From positions 1-26,278 of the forward strand of contig JAJOHG010000363.1 in NCBI GenBank assembly GCA_021029095.1: DNA of 26,278 nt, written 5' to 3'. The position numbers were made by a program, and so were the translations under genes. This document shows, piece by piece, positions 10,279 through 19,298 of this stretch (the stretch's first letter is position 1; each line of letters begins with the position of its first letter). Source of the stretch: Phellopilus nigrolimitatus (Eukaryota; Basidiomycota; Agaricomycetes; Hymenochaetales; Hymenochaetaceae). The notes beneath the pieces are model-generated. The model was given only the letters and a program-made list of their open reading frames with translations. It did no database searches and was not told where the DNA came from.

Positions 10279-11494
10279 GCCATCATCTGGCAAGCTACCC
10301 GCTTTATTAGTCTTCCCGTAACGAGGACGTTCGGCACGAGGGAATATAGATTTTTCTACTTGACGGACTGAAATTGTGCCGCTCACCCATCTTTGCGTCG
10401 TGCCAGAGCTCGACGGATGCGGGTGGAGCCTCTGAGGAACGTCTCCACAATTCCGGGTCATCGTTGAGCTCATCCACTTCACTGATCTAAGATGAAAGCG
10501 ACGGTTTGCCCCTGCCGGAAGATGTGCTCGATGTAAGAGTGGCTACTGGAAAGAAAGCGACATATATGCACTTGAAGATGCGTACACCAGCCATCTATCA
10601 AGACCATGTTTGCATCTGCGATGTCCGGGTCAATGTCGTCCACATCAACTGGATGGCCGAGCTTCGCTGCCACTTCTACGCTGTTTAGAGGTATGGGATT
10701 AAATGCCTTCTCATTGTCCGCGTCAGAATCCCCTCCAGTCTGCCGCGCTCATCTATCGCGAGCGAAAAGGATGGAGACGTAAGGATAGATCTTTGATCAT
10801 ATGGCGGAGATTTGAAACGAAGAAAGGCGTCGACGTGCTTCGAAGTTAGGCGTCCATCGGTCGCGCGTGAAAGAAAAGGTCTGCGCTGCCGACACGTAGT
10901 CAGTTTAGTGTGTGTTTCCGCGTCCACGGTCAACTTGACGTCCCTGGTAGACTCGAGATGTTATGTTATAGACTTTGGGTTCAAATTCTAGAGTATGTAC
11001 ACACATTAGGTCATCTAAGCTTTCATGCTTGCGCTCGGGCATGACTATCGTCAGGAATACGTTTTGTCGTGTAAGAAGGGAGACTGGCGACTAGCGAGGC
11101 ATCCTTGGTCGACTTTCTTCCTAGTTGCGGTGTTTTCTTCTTCGACGAGCGCGATACGATAGGCGTCATTGGACGGTGCAGCCTGTTCAAATAATCGACT
11201 AAAATTCTTCAATTTCCCATGTATTCAGCATAATGTAAGCTCACTCACCTTCGTCTTCCTCCTCCTATAGCCTTGCTTCCTTACTTTCCCTTCAAACACT
11301 AAGCTCTTTTTGATATACTCCATGACACCTGCGTCGAACTTCAGGGCTTCATCGTACGCGGGTAACGAGCCGAGCTTCAGCCTTGTTTTGAGCGTTTCTA
11401 GAGGGTCGACAAGCAGAGCAAGATGCCCTGGCTCGTGAGTTGGTATTGGCCTCAATATCTCTGAAAATTGCTGGGACGAAAGGCCAAAAGACAT
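10279..11494 (-). CDS. hypothetical spliced gene or 5' part of X2; coding-like segments
   Basis: Not recognised. Several minus-strand segments look coding and can be joined by GT-AG introns: 11249-11494 (ending KQGYRRRKTK), then after a 66-base intron (11183-11248) a helical piece with ALVEEENTATRKK; 10572-10739 (LGHPVDVDDIDPDIADAN), an 85-base intron (10487-10571), 10387-10486 (EVDELNDDPELWRR), and a piece near 10279-10355 (AERPRYGKTNK). The last leads by a GTAAAC donor into the X2 pseudogene, and X1 has a faintly similar PEAPLA...AERP segment. So these may be the 5' exons of a longer ancestral X gene that X1 lacks. The join near 10356-10386 would need a 31-base intron, too short to trust. 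Exon limits between 10740 and 11182 are unclear. Function unknown; may be dead. Confidence 0.35.
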
Positions 11495-12311
11495 GAATTA
11501 TGATCTCTTGTTTGCCAAGATAGATAGAGTTGGCCATGGACTTGTGATACTGCAGACTGCAAGCACTGTACGTAAACAACGGCCGTAGTCGAGCAGGTTC
11601 TCGCTTATATTGCTCTGAGCAAAATTCCATTGTCGTCATCGTGCATGTCGAGGTCGTCGAGGTCGTCGAGGTCGTCGTGAACGTAGCGCGTCGCGTCGGC
11701 TGAGCGAACGCTTGACGGAGTTTAAACATCCAAACACCGAATTGATACGCTCGCTACACTACCAACACATTATTTTTTATAACTCCTGCCTAATCTTTCA
11801 TCTGGCAAGTGATGGATTTGTTCTCAATAACGATGATTTTTCCATTATTGAGCTGCGTGAAGGCAAGCCAGCGCTGATCAATGTGATATGCAAGCATCTT
11901 CGACAATGCAATGAGCCGTATGGGTTTCTTATGGGAGATCCGAGGTACAACTGGATATATAGTTCAGTGAAGCGGCCACGCTGCGCAGACAGAGAGATCT
12001 ACTGGGTCCAGTGGGTTTATATTCCGTTACCAATACGATATGCTGAATGTTTCACCGTGACAATGCTGTGCTTGACATTTATCCCGCTCTCGGGCATTTC
12101 TCAGTCTGCAGACTCGCTTCAGAACACTCTTCTTTCCACGATCGAAGCAAACCTCAGGAAAAGCACGTACCCGTCGGGTTGCGAGAGCAATACGAGCTCC
12201 AGATAGAGCATATCCGGGAAAAGTGGCCGCGCGCGGAAATCATCACATTTACCTAGACATCGCACTTCAGTCCATCGCACGTAGGTTAAAACACACAACG
12301 TCACAATATCA
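11495..12311 (+). other. poorly resolved stretch with a possible hypothetical gene
   Basis: On the plus strand a frame open from 11712 to 12206 includes FVLNNDDFSIIELREGKPALINVICKHL in parts, and a second frame ends at 12256 with LREQYELQIEHIREKWPRAE, which has coding character. A splice or a frameshift between about 11960 and 12100 would be needed to join them; I find no convincing donor. A 37-base piece (about 11880-11917) is similar to 15178-15215. On the minus strand 11495-11729 is open but unremarkable. No family recognised. Confidence 0.25.
11648..11677. repeat. 9-base tandem repeat, (TCGAGGTCG)3
   Basis: Three perfect units plus TCG. Read on the minus strand in one frame it gives Asp-Asp-Leu repeats, but that frame soon stops. 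Confidence 0.7.
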
Positions 12312-14695
12312 TTTTCATTTCGTCACGACGGCCAGTACATCACAAGGGTCAAGTACAAGTGACGAGAGGAGAGGAAAGGGGGAAAGAAGAAGAAAAAGTA
12401 GTCGTACATGGAGAGGAAAAAGAAACGACACGCGGCTTCGCCTTGCCAGTGTCCGCGGGATAAATTACTAATAACTTTGTTTTATTTTATTTTTATTTTA
12501 TTTTTTTCGCTGGGAAGTCAATCTATTGCGAACGCGTCGCGTCTAGGCGGCGAGAACCGAGTTGACGTGGAAGTCGTAGAGTCCGTGTTCTTGCAAGCAC
12601 TTGAAGATGAAGTCGATGGGCGTGGCGTAGGTGATGTCCGGCCGTGGATCAGAAGAAGGGCAGCCAGTACCGCCAGTGAGGAGCCCACCGATCCGTCCGC
12701 AGCCGTCGACGATCACGGAACCCGAGTCGCCATTTTCCGAGAAGGGGCCGCACTCGGATTTGCGCGGGAGGATGGCCCATTCTTTGGAGGTGAAGAGTTC
12801 GGCGTCGTCGTCGTCGTTGTAGTAGATGCGCACGTAGGAGCAACTGCTGTTGGAGCGGCCGACGGTCAGGTCGCTGCCGCTGCCGCGCTTGAGCACCATA
12901 AGGCACGGCTGGTCGTTCTGGTCGAGTGCAGTCGTCGGGTGACGCATCTCATCGTCCGGGATGGTACCCGTGAGCCGCAGAAGACGGTCGAACGGATACG
13001 TGAAGGAAAGGGCGCCCCAGGGATCGTTCGGGCACATCATAAACGTGAACTTGTCGAGTGGGATGCGGGTGCCTAGGTCGATGGCGTTGCCACTGAAGTT
13101 GCTCGCGTCAACCTTGGAGGTGTCGATCTCGATGACGGCCCAGTCCTCGGTGTAGCCCTCGCCCTCGCTGCTGCTGCCGACGCTGATGGGGGGAGAGAGG
13201 ACGACATGCCCCAGGACGCGGCTCTCTGGGGCAGCCCAGCGCGTCGAAACGTCCTGGTAAAAGGCATCGAGCTTTTCCGTCGCCTCCTGCGCCTCGTCCA
13301 GCTTGGCCTGGGCCTTCTGGCGCTCCCTGTTCGCTTCCGGGTTGTCCTTCCCCTCAACAGCCCTAATACATCTCTCGTAATGTTGGGTCAAAAATACCTT
13401 ATCTTCGATCGTGGCCTTGATAGATTTGAGGTACGTGTTGAACGCCACATCGCTGAAGAGGCTGACGTTGTAACGGGGCTGGCTGTCGTTCGTACGTTCG
13501 AAGAGTTCGTTCTTGTTCTTGTCCGGCGGGAAGAGGACATGGCGAGCGGTGACGAGGAGGAGCCGCTCGGTATTCCCGCCCTCGCCCTCAGCAACAAAAA
13601 AGCCGCCGGTGCCCTCAGCCCAAGGCGTAGCTTGGGCGCAGATGGGGAGGCCGAGCGTAGTGGTAAGAGGTTCGCGAACGTCTGCGATGGAGTCGGACCA
13701 GTCGGACCTAAGGAGCTTGGGACCGGCCTCGACCGAGCGGGCCGAGCGGGTAGCGACGGACTCGCGGAGCTCGACGTCGACGTCGATAATGTCAAATTCT
13801 ACAAGAAGCTCGCGGCACTTGTAGGCCACAGCGACGCCGTCATCTCCAGAGAGCGATTTGGGGAACACGCCGATCCAGAGTATGGCGGGTGCGGGTGCGG
13901 AAGGCTCTTTGGCTAACCCGATGCGAACGACGTCGGTGCTAGTCCATTCTACATCCATCGAGTCCAGAAGGGCGTGGAGCTTGAGAGCCAGGTTGTCTTC
14001 CCAGACGTCTGCGAGCGGGTGGTTGCCGACAGGGCGGAGCTCCTTGCGAACGGGGTACGCCTCCGGGCCTCTGGGTGCCTCCCAGGGGGTGCCAGTGCGA
14101 GCGACTAAGAGCGGGCGAGAGGGAAGGCCGGCGTAGTAGAACGTGGCCTCCATTAGGGACGGAGGGGACAGGTGCGTAGGGTTAGAGTGACCCTCGGCCA
14201 TATCTACGGCCGAGCGGGGACTGACGACCGACTCACGAATGTCGACGTTGACGTCTGCGAGGTTGAATTGTACAAGAAGCTCACGGCACTTGGAAGTGAC
14301 GGCAAGGCAGTCATCGTCAGAGAGAGATGGGGGCATGACACCGATACAGATGGTGACGGGGGCGGGGGCGGAAGGCTCTTTGACTAAGCCGATGCGGACG
14401 ACATCGATGCTCGTCCACTTCACCTCCATCTCGTCGAGAAGGGCGTGGAGCTTGAGAGCCAAATTATCTTCCCAGACCTCCCTGAGCGGGTGGTTTCCGA
14501 CAGGGCGGAACTCCTTGAGCGTAAGGGGGGAAGAGCGACTTCGGGGCATATTTCCAGAGGGAGTGGTCGTGGTAGGGTAGCGGATCTCGTGCCTATCAGC
14601 TATGGAGATTGCAACGCAGATAGAGATGAAAGCAGAGGTGATCACTGGAGGAAGAGAGATCACTACGAACAAGGTGGCAGCAAGAGAGAAACGAA
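12312..14695 (-). repeat. segmental duplication, unit 2 (contains Y2)
   Basis: Partner of 6732-9092. Includes Y2, its 3' UTR and most of its 5' UTR. The 3' UTR of this copy alone carries a (TTTTA)n tract at about 12479-12507. Confidence 0.85.
12543..14549 (-). CDS. Y2: tandem-module trypsin-like serine protease, 668 aa, intact
   Basis: Single-exon gene. The start MPRSRSSPLTL is the one shared with Y1; the frame runs 77 codons further up but that part is not conserved. Module 1 (about 10-110) and module 2 (about 168-268) are close copies of each other: LRPVGNHPL..VWEDNL, then DVVRIGL.KEPSAPAP, CREL, and D(V/I)DV..RESV. A linker (LTTTLGLPICAQ.TP) leads into a protease domain of trypsin fold: GTGGFF, LLVTARHVLF with H337, an insert of about 80 charged helical residues (about 360-440), EDWAVIEID with D469 the likely triad Asp, and FSENGDSGSVI with S609, followed by GRIGGLLTGG. 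All three triad residues are present, so activity is plausible. No signal peptide, so an intracellular enzyme is inferred. I know of similar hypothetical proteins in mushrooms but no tested function. The partner X gene follows on the same strand in both units. Confidence 0.85.
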   Translation of the reverse strand: MPRSRSSPLTLKEFRPVGNHPLREVWEDNLALKLHALLDEMEVKWTSIDVVRIGLVKEPSAPAPVTICIGVMPPSLSDDDCLAVTSKCRELLVQFNLADVNVDIRESVVSPRSAVDMAEGHSNPTHLSPPSLMEATFYYAGLPSRPLLVARTGTPWEAPRGPEAYPVRKELRPVGNHPLADVWEDNLALKLHALLDSMDVEWTSTDVVRIGLAKEPSAPAPAILWIGVFPKSLSGDDGVAVAYKCRELLVEFDIIDVDVELRESVATRSARSVEAGPKLLRSDWSDSIADVREPLTTTLGLPICAQATPWAEGTGGFFVAEGEGGNTERLLLVTARHVLFPPDKNKNELFERTNDSQPRYNVSLFSDVAFNTYLKSIKATIEDKVFLTQHYERCIRAVEGKDNPEANRERQKAQAKLDEAQEATEKLDAFYQDVSTRWAAPESRVLGHVVLSPPISVGSSSEGEGYTEDWAVIEIDTSKVDASNFSGNAIDLGTRIPLDKFTFMMCPNDPWGALSFTYPFDRLLRLTGTIPDDEMRHPTTALDQNDQPCLMVLKRGSGSDLTVGRSNSSCSYVRIYYNDDDDAELFTSKEWAILPRKSECGPFSENGDSGSVIVDGCGRIGGLLTGGTGCPSSDPRPDITYATPIDFIFKCLQEHGLYDFHVNSVLAA

Positions 14696-15339
14696 ACAAA
14701 CTTTTGAGTCTCTGAGACATGTGGTCACGTGCTCGTGCACACGCACGATGACTAAGCTTTTTGTACAGACTGATTTTCACATCGTTTCACGCACGGCAGG
14801 GAAACGCATCCTGGAGCAGCCCGAGCGCGGTTAAGGTGACGGCCATCGTCGGGTCGCAGATGCTGGAGTGCACGATAGAGTGCCTGTACGACGGATTGCG
14901 CGAGCATGCTTGGTATGCTCGGCCTCGTGCTGGTAATAGGTGTCTGCGCCGCCGTGGTGCGGATGCCCCGCTGGTGCCCGAGCCCGCGCGTGTGCCTGTG
15001 CTCGCTCTGTTCTGTCGCGTCGAATATATTCTGGTGGACAGAGAGCGAGGTCCGAGCGTCGACGTCGCGCGCAGACGACGAGCTTGATGCATAACGCAAG
15101 CAACACCGTTGGGAAACCCACGGCTCGCGTAAGGCTGCTGAGTTTGCTGAATTTGTGCACCCCTGATCCATATGTAAGCAATGTGATGTGCAAATGCGTT
15201 CGAGAATGCAACGAGCGTCCAAGTCGTATGGTGAGAGATACATTCAGTCACTAGCTCCCATTGAGAAGAAATCGTCTAATTCTCGTCGATTTTGCTTTTT
15301 ACCTATCTTATACTACCTTGTCTTCGAACCGCCCTTGCC
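14550..15339. other. intergenic, no convincing gene
   Basis: The left 150 bases are the Y2 leader and promoter. The GC-rich middle (14800-15090) is open in several frames on both strands, which I read as composition rather than coding. 15178-15215 resembles 11880-11917. No TATA box as good as that of Y1 was found for Y2. Confidence 0.4.
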
Positions 15340-15500
15340 ATGCGTGTAAACGTGCTCGATGTCTCCGGACAGTCATTTGACTACATCATCGGTACGCACA
15401 GGAATTAAGGTACTGCTTCGTTTTCTCTATCAACATCCTTCTTCAGACTTTGGACCTTTGTGTCGCCACCCGCCTGAATGTGGCAGTCCGAAAGCTCGAT
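15340..15500 (+). pseudogene. relic of a GMC oxidoreductase N-terminus
   Basis: An ATG at 15340 opens a short exon ending SGQSFDYIIG, the start of the FAD-binding motif of GMC oxidoreductases (usually FDYIIVGGGTAG), then GTACGC at 15392 and a CTTCTTCAG acceptor at 15446, a 55-base intron at a place common in fungal GMC genes. The next exon reads TLDLCVATRLNVAVRKLD, which fits the family's GLT(V/L)ATRL, but in a shifted frame, and the rest of the 600-residue enzyme is missing. PhzF on the opposite strand begins 14 bases further on. GMC enzymes include aryl-alcohol and glucose oxidases; which one this was cannot be said. Confidence 0.5.
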
Positions 15501-15513
15501 AGTGCAGCAAATC

Positions 15514-16548
15514 CTAGATGAACACCCGACCTTCAGCAGTCAACTTCGCCTCTCCGCGCAAGGTTACCTTCCTCTGCTCCCTGTCGACGTCAATCCACAG
15601 GTCCCCACCCCTCTTGCTGACCTGCTTCGCGAACATCTCATCCTTCGACGCGAGGCCGAGCTTGTTCGCCCAGTACGGCGCCATCAAGCAGTTCGCCGAC
15701 CCGCAGACGTGGTCCTCAGCCGCAACGACACCCGCCCGCGGTGCAAACATGCGCGTGTCGTAAACCACGCCGGGTTTCGAAGACGCAGCCGTGATGATGT
15801 TGACATAGTACGGTGCCGTCTCAGCCTGTTTCCGGTCAGTGCGCGAATTTCGGGTGAAAGACAAATGCCGGGAGACAAAACTCACGAAGGCCATCTTGTC
15901 AACGTCTGTTCCTTCGAGGTCTTCAGACGCATCCAGTTCGATGAGCACGTAAGCGTCCGAACCTCTTTCCAAGTTGCCCGAGACGCCGATGTATTTCACC
16001 GCGACGTCTTCTTTGCGCCATGCTTTCGCAACAACCTTCTTCACGCGCTGGAACTCCGTCTCGCTCACTGGGACGGGATCGAACATGGGGAGTTGTATTT
16101 CCACACGCTCCGGCGTGTTCTCATTTGCGGGAACACGCCGCGCGTAAACGTAGTGCCCATTCGTTGCCAAGAAGCGCAGCAGGCGCACATTGGGAGAGAC
16201 AAGTGCGGGGCGCGCGAAGAGCGCGTGCGCGGTCGCAAGCGTGCCGTGGCCGCACAGCGGGGCCTCCACCTCCGACACGAACCAGCGGATGCGGAACGTT
16301 TCTGTCTCCTCTGGGACGGCTCTCCCAGTCTCCCCGCCAGCCTTCTCCGCCTCCGTCGCCGGAAACACGAAGCACGCGATCGGCTGGTTGAAGTTCGCCG
16401 CGACCTTGAAGTACGTGTCCACGTCGGGGAGCGGCGCATCGAGAAAGACGATCACCGCCGGGTTCCCGCCGAACGGCGAACGCGTAAACGCGTTGACGAT
16501 CGCGAAGTCATATGCAACGCTTGCGCCAAAATCACGTTGCGGGGCCAT
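15514..16548 (-). CDS. PhzF-family protein (diaminopimelate-epimerase fold), 2 exons, 324 aa
   Basis: Member of the PhzF/phenazine-biosynthesis-like family, a two-lobed isomerase fold. Exons 15886-16548 and 15514-15825. The 60-base intron (15826-15885; GTGAGT, CACTGAC branch site, ACAG) has no stop and a length divisible by three, so it can be missed; removing it restores the family spacing. Motifs: VNAFTRSPFGGNPAVI (residues 18-33), APLCGHGTLATAH (96-108) and EDHVCGSANC near the C-terminus, both lobes' anion-binding loops. The family's catalytic Glu (E45 of Pseudomonas PhzF, in a NLSE-type loop) aligns with I57 in NFNQPIACFVF, so the reaction may differ from PhzF or be absent. Substrate unknown. 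TATAAAAA lies 35 bases upstream of the ATG. Confidence 0.88.
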   Translation of the reverse strand: MAPQRDFGASVAYDFAIVNAFTRSPFGGNPAVIVFLDAPLPDVDTYFKVAANFNQPIACFVFPATEAEKAGGETGRAVPEETETFRIRWFVSEVEAPLCGHGTLATAHALFARPALVSPNVRLLRFLATNGHYVYARRVPANENTPERVEIQLPMFDPVPVSETEFQRVKKVVAKAWRKEDVAVKYIGVSGNLERGSDAYVLIELDASEDLEGTDVDKMAFVSFVSRHLSFTRNSRTDRKQAETAPYYVNIITAASSKPGVVYDTRMFAPRAGVVAAEDHVCGSANCLMAPYWANKLGLASKDEMFAKQVSKRGGDLWIDVDREQRKVTLRGEAKLTAEGRVFI

Positions 16549-16582
16549 CTAAGAACTTCGCTCTCTTCAGACTCGAAAGCCA

Positions 16583-16590
16583 TTTTTATA
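16583..16590 (-). promoter_or_regulatory. TATA box of the PhzF-like gene
   Basis: TATAAAAA on the minus strand, 35 bases before the ATG at 16548. Such close spacing implies a leader of only a few bases, or a start from a more distant site. Confidence 0.4.
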
Positions 16591-17340
16591 CAATCCCTTC
16601 TTGTGCTGTACAAGTAGCTGACTCGGCGAGCTCGGTGTTCGGCCATGATTTAGGAAGCACACCCGCCTTAGGCAGAAGTGTGAGTCATAATCTATGGCAG
16701 TGAATTGCCGCGTGTCTACCGCTTGAATTTCCCGATAGTGTCGGCCATTGAGGATACACGTCCAAGCTAGTCTCGTTCCCAGGCAATCTTTATCTGACAG
16801 CAAAATCGCTGACTTGCGTACATGATGAGATTCGAGTCTGCGCAGACTTACCTACCTGCTTGGAACGAAGTTCCGATACTTCAGTGTCAAAATCACAAGA
16901 AAAACAGTTTGAATAAGAGTCTAGTGAGAGATTTCGCAATTCAGCAGTTTGAATGACAGCTTGATTCGACAGAAGATATTTGCTGAGGACGTATTGAGCC
17001 TCGAGTATTCGGACTCCTGTTTCGCAAATCCATCCTGCCAAAGCTCCTCTTTTTCCTCTTCTATCCTCTTCACTTTCCACAACCTTCTCGTGTATGGCCA
17101 TCTGCTATCGCTCGTGTTCCTTTTGACGCTCTTTGCCTTCATAGAGCTTTGTAGGGTGTTTGATGCTCATTTGTTAGTACAAGCCAAGGACATAGGAAAA
17201 CGAAGCGAGAAGCTTGTACTTCAGATGCGTCGCGGACGCCTTCCGTTTCGGTCGAGTCGGGAATGAAAACCAAGAAGAAAAATACTAATCGGGAAGGTCT
17301 TGAGTACATCGTGGCGGAAACCATAGAATGGAAATTTCTC
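16591..17340. other. intergenic, no convincing gene
   Basis: Plus-strand frame 16949-17266 and minus-strand frames near 16790-17142 lack conserved motifs, sensible codon bias and promoters. The right end is 3' flank of cupin A. Confidence 0.4.
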
Positions 17341-17466
17341 AGAGTTGTTCATTTCTACAGGCCTTCTTCATTTCCAGACTATTGCAGTTACATCCCTGCT
17401 TTCATTCATCTCAAGCGCGGAACTCTGTATTAAGCTCCTTCAAGCCGACCTTTACCTTCTGAGATG
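17341..17466. repeat. cupin 3'-end repeat, copy 1
   Basis: Covers exon 3 and about 70 bases of 3' flank of cupin A. Related copies lie at about 18289-18407 (cupin B) and 4911-5010 (solo relic). Shared words include ACAGGCCTTC and GCCGAC.TTTACCTTCTGAGA. Confidence 0.6.
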
Positions 17467-18058
17467 CTGCGTGCACGACCCGACGATTCAGCATTCGCCA
17501 GGATTCTGGTCTGAAGGTACTCACGAAATACGATGGCGTACATCCGCGCCCATTCGGTGCCCTCGTTTATCCAGCCATGGATAGTTCCGCGTTGGATGAC
17601 GACGTCGCCTGGCTTCAAGACGACACGTTTGTCGTCATCAAGTAGCAGGGTGAGCGTCCCATGCATCAAGATACAATAGTCGAGCGTGACCGTGCGATGA
17701 AAGCGCTGTCCGCATTCGATTCGGCATAACTTAACCGCATCACGGTCTGAGTTGGATGCGCACCCACCGTCCAGCTCCCGGGCGGGACCTCGCCGACGCG
17801 GAACGCGCTCCCGTCCGCGCCGACGAGCTCCTGTGGGTGCTCCTTGACCAGGTCCCGGAACTGGACGTCGTTGTCTGGCCTGGCCGCGTCTGTCCAGAAG
17901 ATGCCGGAGAAGAGGGATGGGGAGCCTTTGAACGGGCGCGGCTCTATCTGCGCATCCTCGAGTACGACGGCCTTGCCTTCGGGCGTGTGCCCTGTCACGA
18001 CACGCCGGACGGGGGCGCGGTCGGGACGATCGAAGATCGCATTCTCTGCTATGGACAT
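17411..18058 (-). CDS. cupin A: cupin-2 domain protein, 3 exons, 175 aa
   Basis: Small single-barrel cupin. Exons 17768-18058, 17525-17705, 17411-17466 (291, 181 and 56 bases), introns 17706-17767 and 17467-17524. The start MSIAEN is chosen because cupin B has MSTAEN at the same place. N-terminal RRVVTGHTPEGKAVVLED and FKGSPSLF precede the barrel. Cupin motif 1 is RFHRTVTLDYCILMHG, with one clear His; motif 2 is LKPGDVVIQRGTIHGWINEG, with His and Asn. The metal site is thus reduced compared with classical cupins. It ends PSQKVKVGLKELNTEF. Reaction not known; relatives are found beside fungal secondary-metabolism genes, but most are untested. Exon lengths are identical to those of cupin B, so the two come from a tandem duplication and both are intact. 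Confidence 0.88.
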
Positions 18059-18351
18059 GCTGGCTACGGTCCAAAGTCTTCGATCAATCGAGCTATGTCC
18101 CTTGCGCTGACCAAGAACCCAAAGTCGACATGCCGCTATATCTGTATAAGGCAGGCGTCGTAATAATGAGATGTTCATGCTACTGAGTGCAGAAACCGAG
18201 ACTTCATTGCCGATTTTCATCACTCGAGCCGTGGCTGCTAATTAAAAGCCTATGGAATGCAAGGTTCACAGAAGTGTTCGATTCAATATGATTTCTGGAT
18301 TGCTACAGGCCTTCATCGGCTATTGCGGTTACAATACTGCTATCGATCGCC

Positions 18352-19022
18352 TCAAATACGGAACTCTGTATCAAGCTCCTTCTCGCCGACTTTTACCTTC
18401 TGAGACGCTGTGTGCACGACCGAACGAGTCAGCATTCGATGAATCTCTAGGGAGCTGCTTCTGGTCTGAAGGTGCTCACGGAACATGATGAAGTACATCC
18501 GCGTCCATTCAGTGCCCTCGTTAATCCAGCCGTGGATAGTCCCGCGCTGGACGACAACATCGCCTGGCTTCAGGACGACGCGTTTGTCGTCGTCAAGTAG
18601 CAAGGTGAGGGTGCCCTCCATCAAGATACCATAGTCGAGCGAGACGGTGCGATGGAACGGCTGCCCGTGTTCAGTTTTGCATAAATCAATCGCATAATTC
18701 ACCTCGCAATTCTAGTTAGATGTGCACTCACCGACCTGTCTCCGGGCGGGACCTCGACGACGCGGAACGAGCTTCCGTCCGCGCCGAAGAACTCCTCCGG
18801 GTGCTCCTTCACCAGGTCCCGGAACTGGACGTCGTTGCTTGGCTTGGCTGAGTCCGTCCAGAAGAGGTCGGTGAAGAGGGACGGGGAGCCTTTGAACGGG
18901 TGCGGCTCGATCGGTGCGTCTTCGAGCACGACGGCCTTGCCTTCCGGCGTGTGCCCTGTCACAACGCGCCGGACGGGGGCACGGTCTGGACGGTTGAATG
19001 ATGTGTTCTCTGCTGTGGACAT
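18352..19022 (-). CDS. cupin B: cupin-2 domain protein, 3 exons, 175 aa
   Basis: Tandem sister of cupin A. Exons 18732-19022, 18480-18660, 18352-18407; introns 18661-18731 and 18408-18479. Motif 1 PFHRTVSLDYGILMEG, motif 2 LKPGDVVVQRGTIHGWINEG, end PSQKVKVGEKELDTEFRI. The second intron is 72 bases, free of stops and in frame, so keeping it would add 24 residues after IMF; the spliced form matches cupin A and is preferred. A start 16 codons earlier (19070) is possible, but MSTAEN is the one conserved with cupin A, and TATAAAA at 19108-19114 suits either. It is divergent from the UVDE gene across a 392-base promoter. Function unknown beyond the cupin fold. Confidence 0.88.
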
Positions 19023-19107
19023 ACTGGCTGCTGTCGTGCGGTTGCGTGTGCGGAGAAAGCTGGGAGCCAAAAGCTTGATGAAGCCATACTTCGAAGGTTG
19101 AGTACCG

Positions 19108-19114
19108 TTTTATA
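19108..19114 (-). promoter_or_regulatory. TATA box of cupin B
   Basis: TATAAAA on the minus strand, 86 bases upstream of the preferred start at 19022 and 38 bases upstream of the ATG at 19070. Confidence 0.5.
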
Positions 19115-19298
19115 CCGAGATTCCCACCAACCGAGACTAGCGCTCAAGTCGTCTGTTATACAATCATTCTACTGAATTCCGTATGTGCCTTGTCTGATTA
19201 TCAGAACGCGAAGCATCGCCGCGCATTGCAAGAGCGGGCGCGAAGACGGGTCATACCGCGGCAAAGCTGATAAAGCATGACCTAATCCGCCACGAGCG

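Noticed and set aside
12408..13076. Plus-strand frame across the 3' part of Y2, and similar ones over Y1
   Set aside because: Shadows of Y coding sequence. Only the minus strand shows His, Asp and Ser motifs and conservation between copies.
14752..15254. Several overlapping frames on both strands upstream of Y2, one with a hydrophobic start (14906-15094)
   Set aside because: No motif, no splice structure, no support from a second copy. Openness follows from high GC content.
15478..16617. 379-codon plus-strand frame opposite PhzF
   Set aside because: Antisense shadow. The minus strand carries the complete PhzF motifs.
16949..17266. 105-codon plus-strand frame with hydrophobic middle
   Set aside because: No promoter or family resemblance, and poor codon bias. 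Likely chance.
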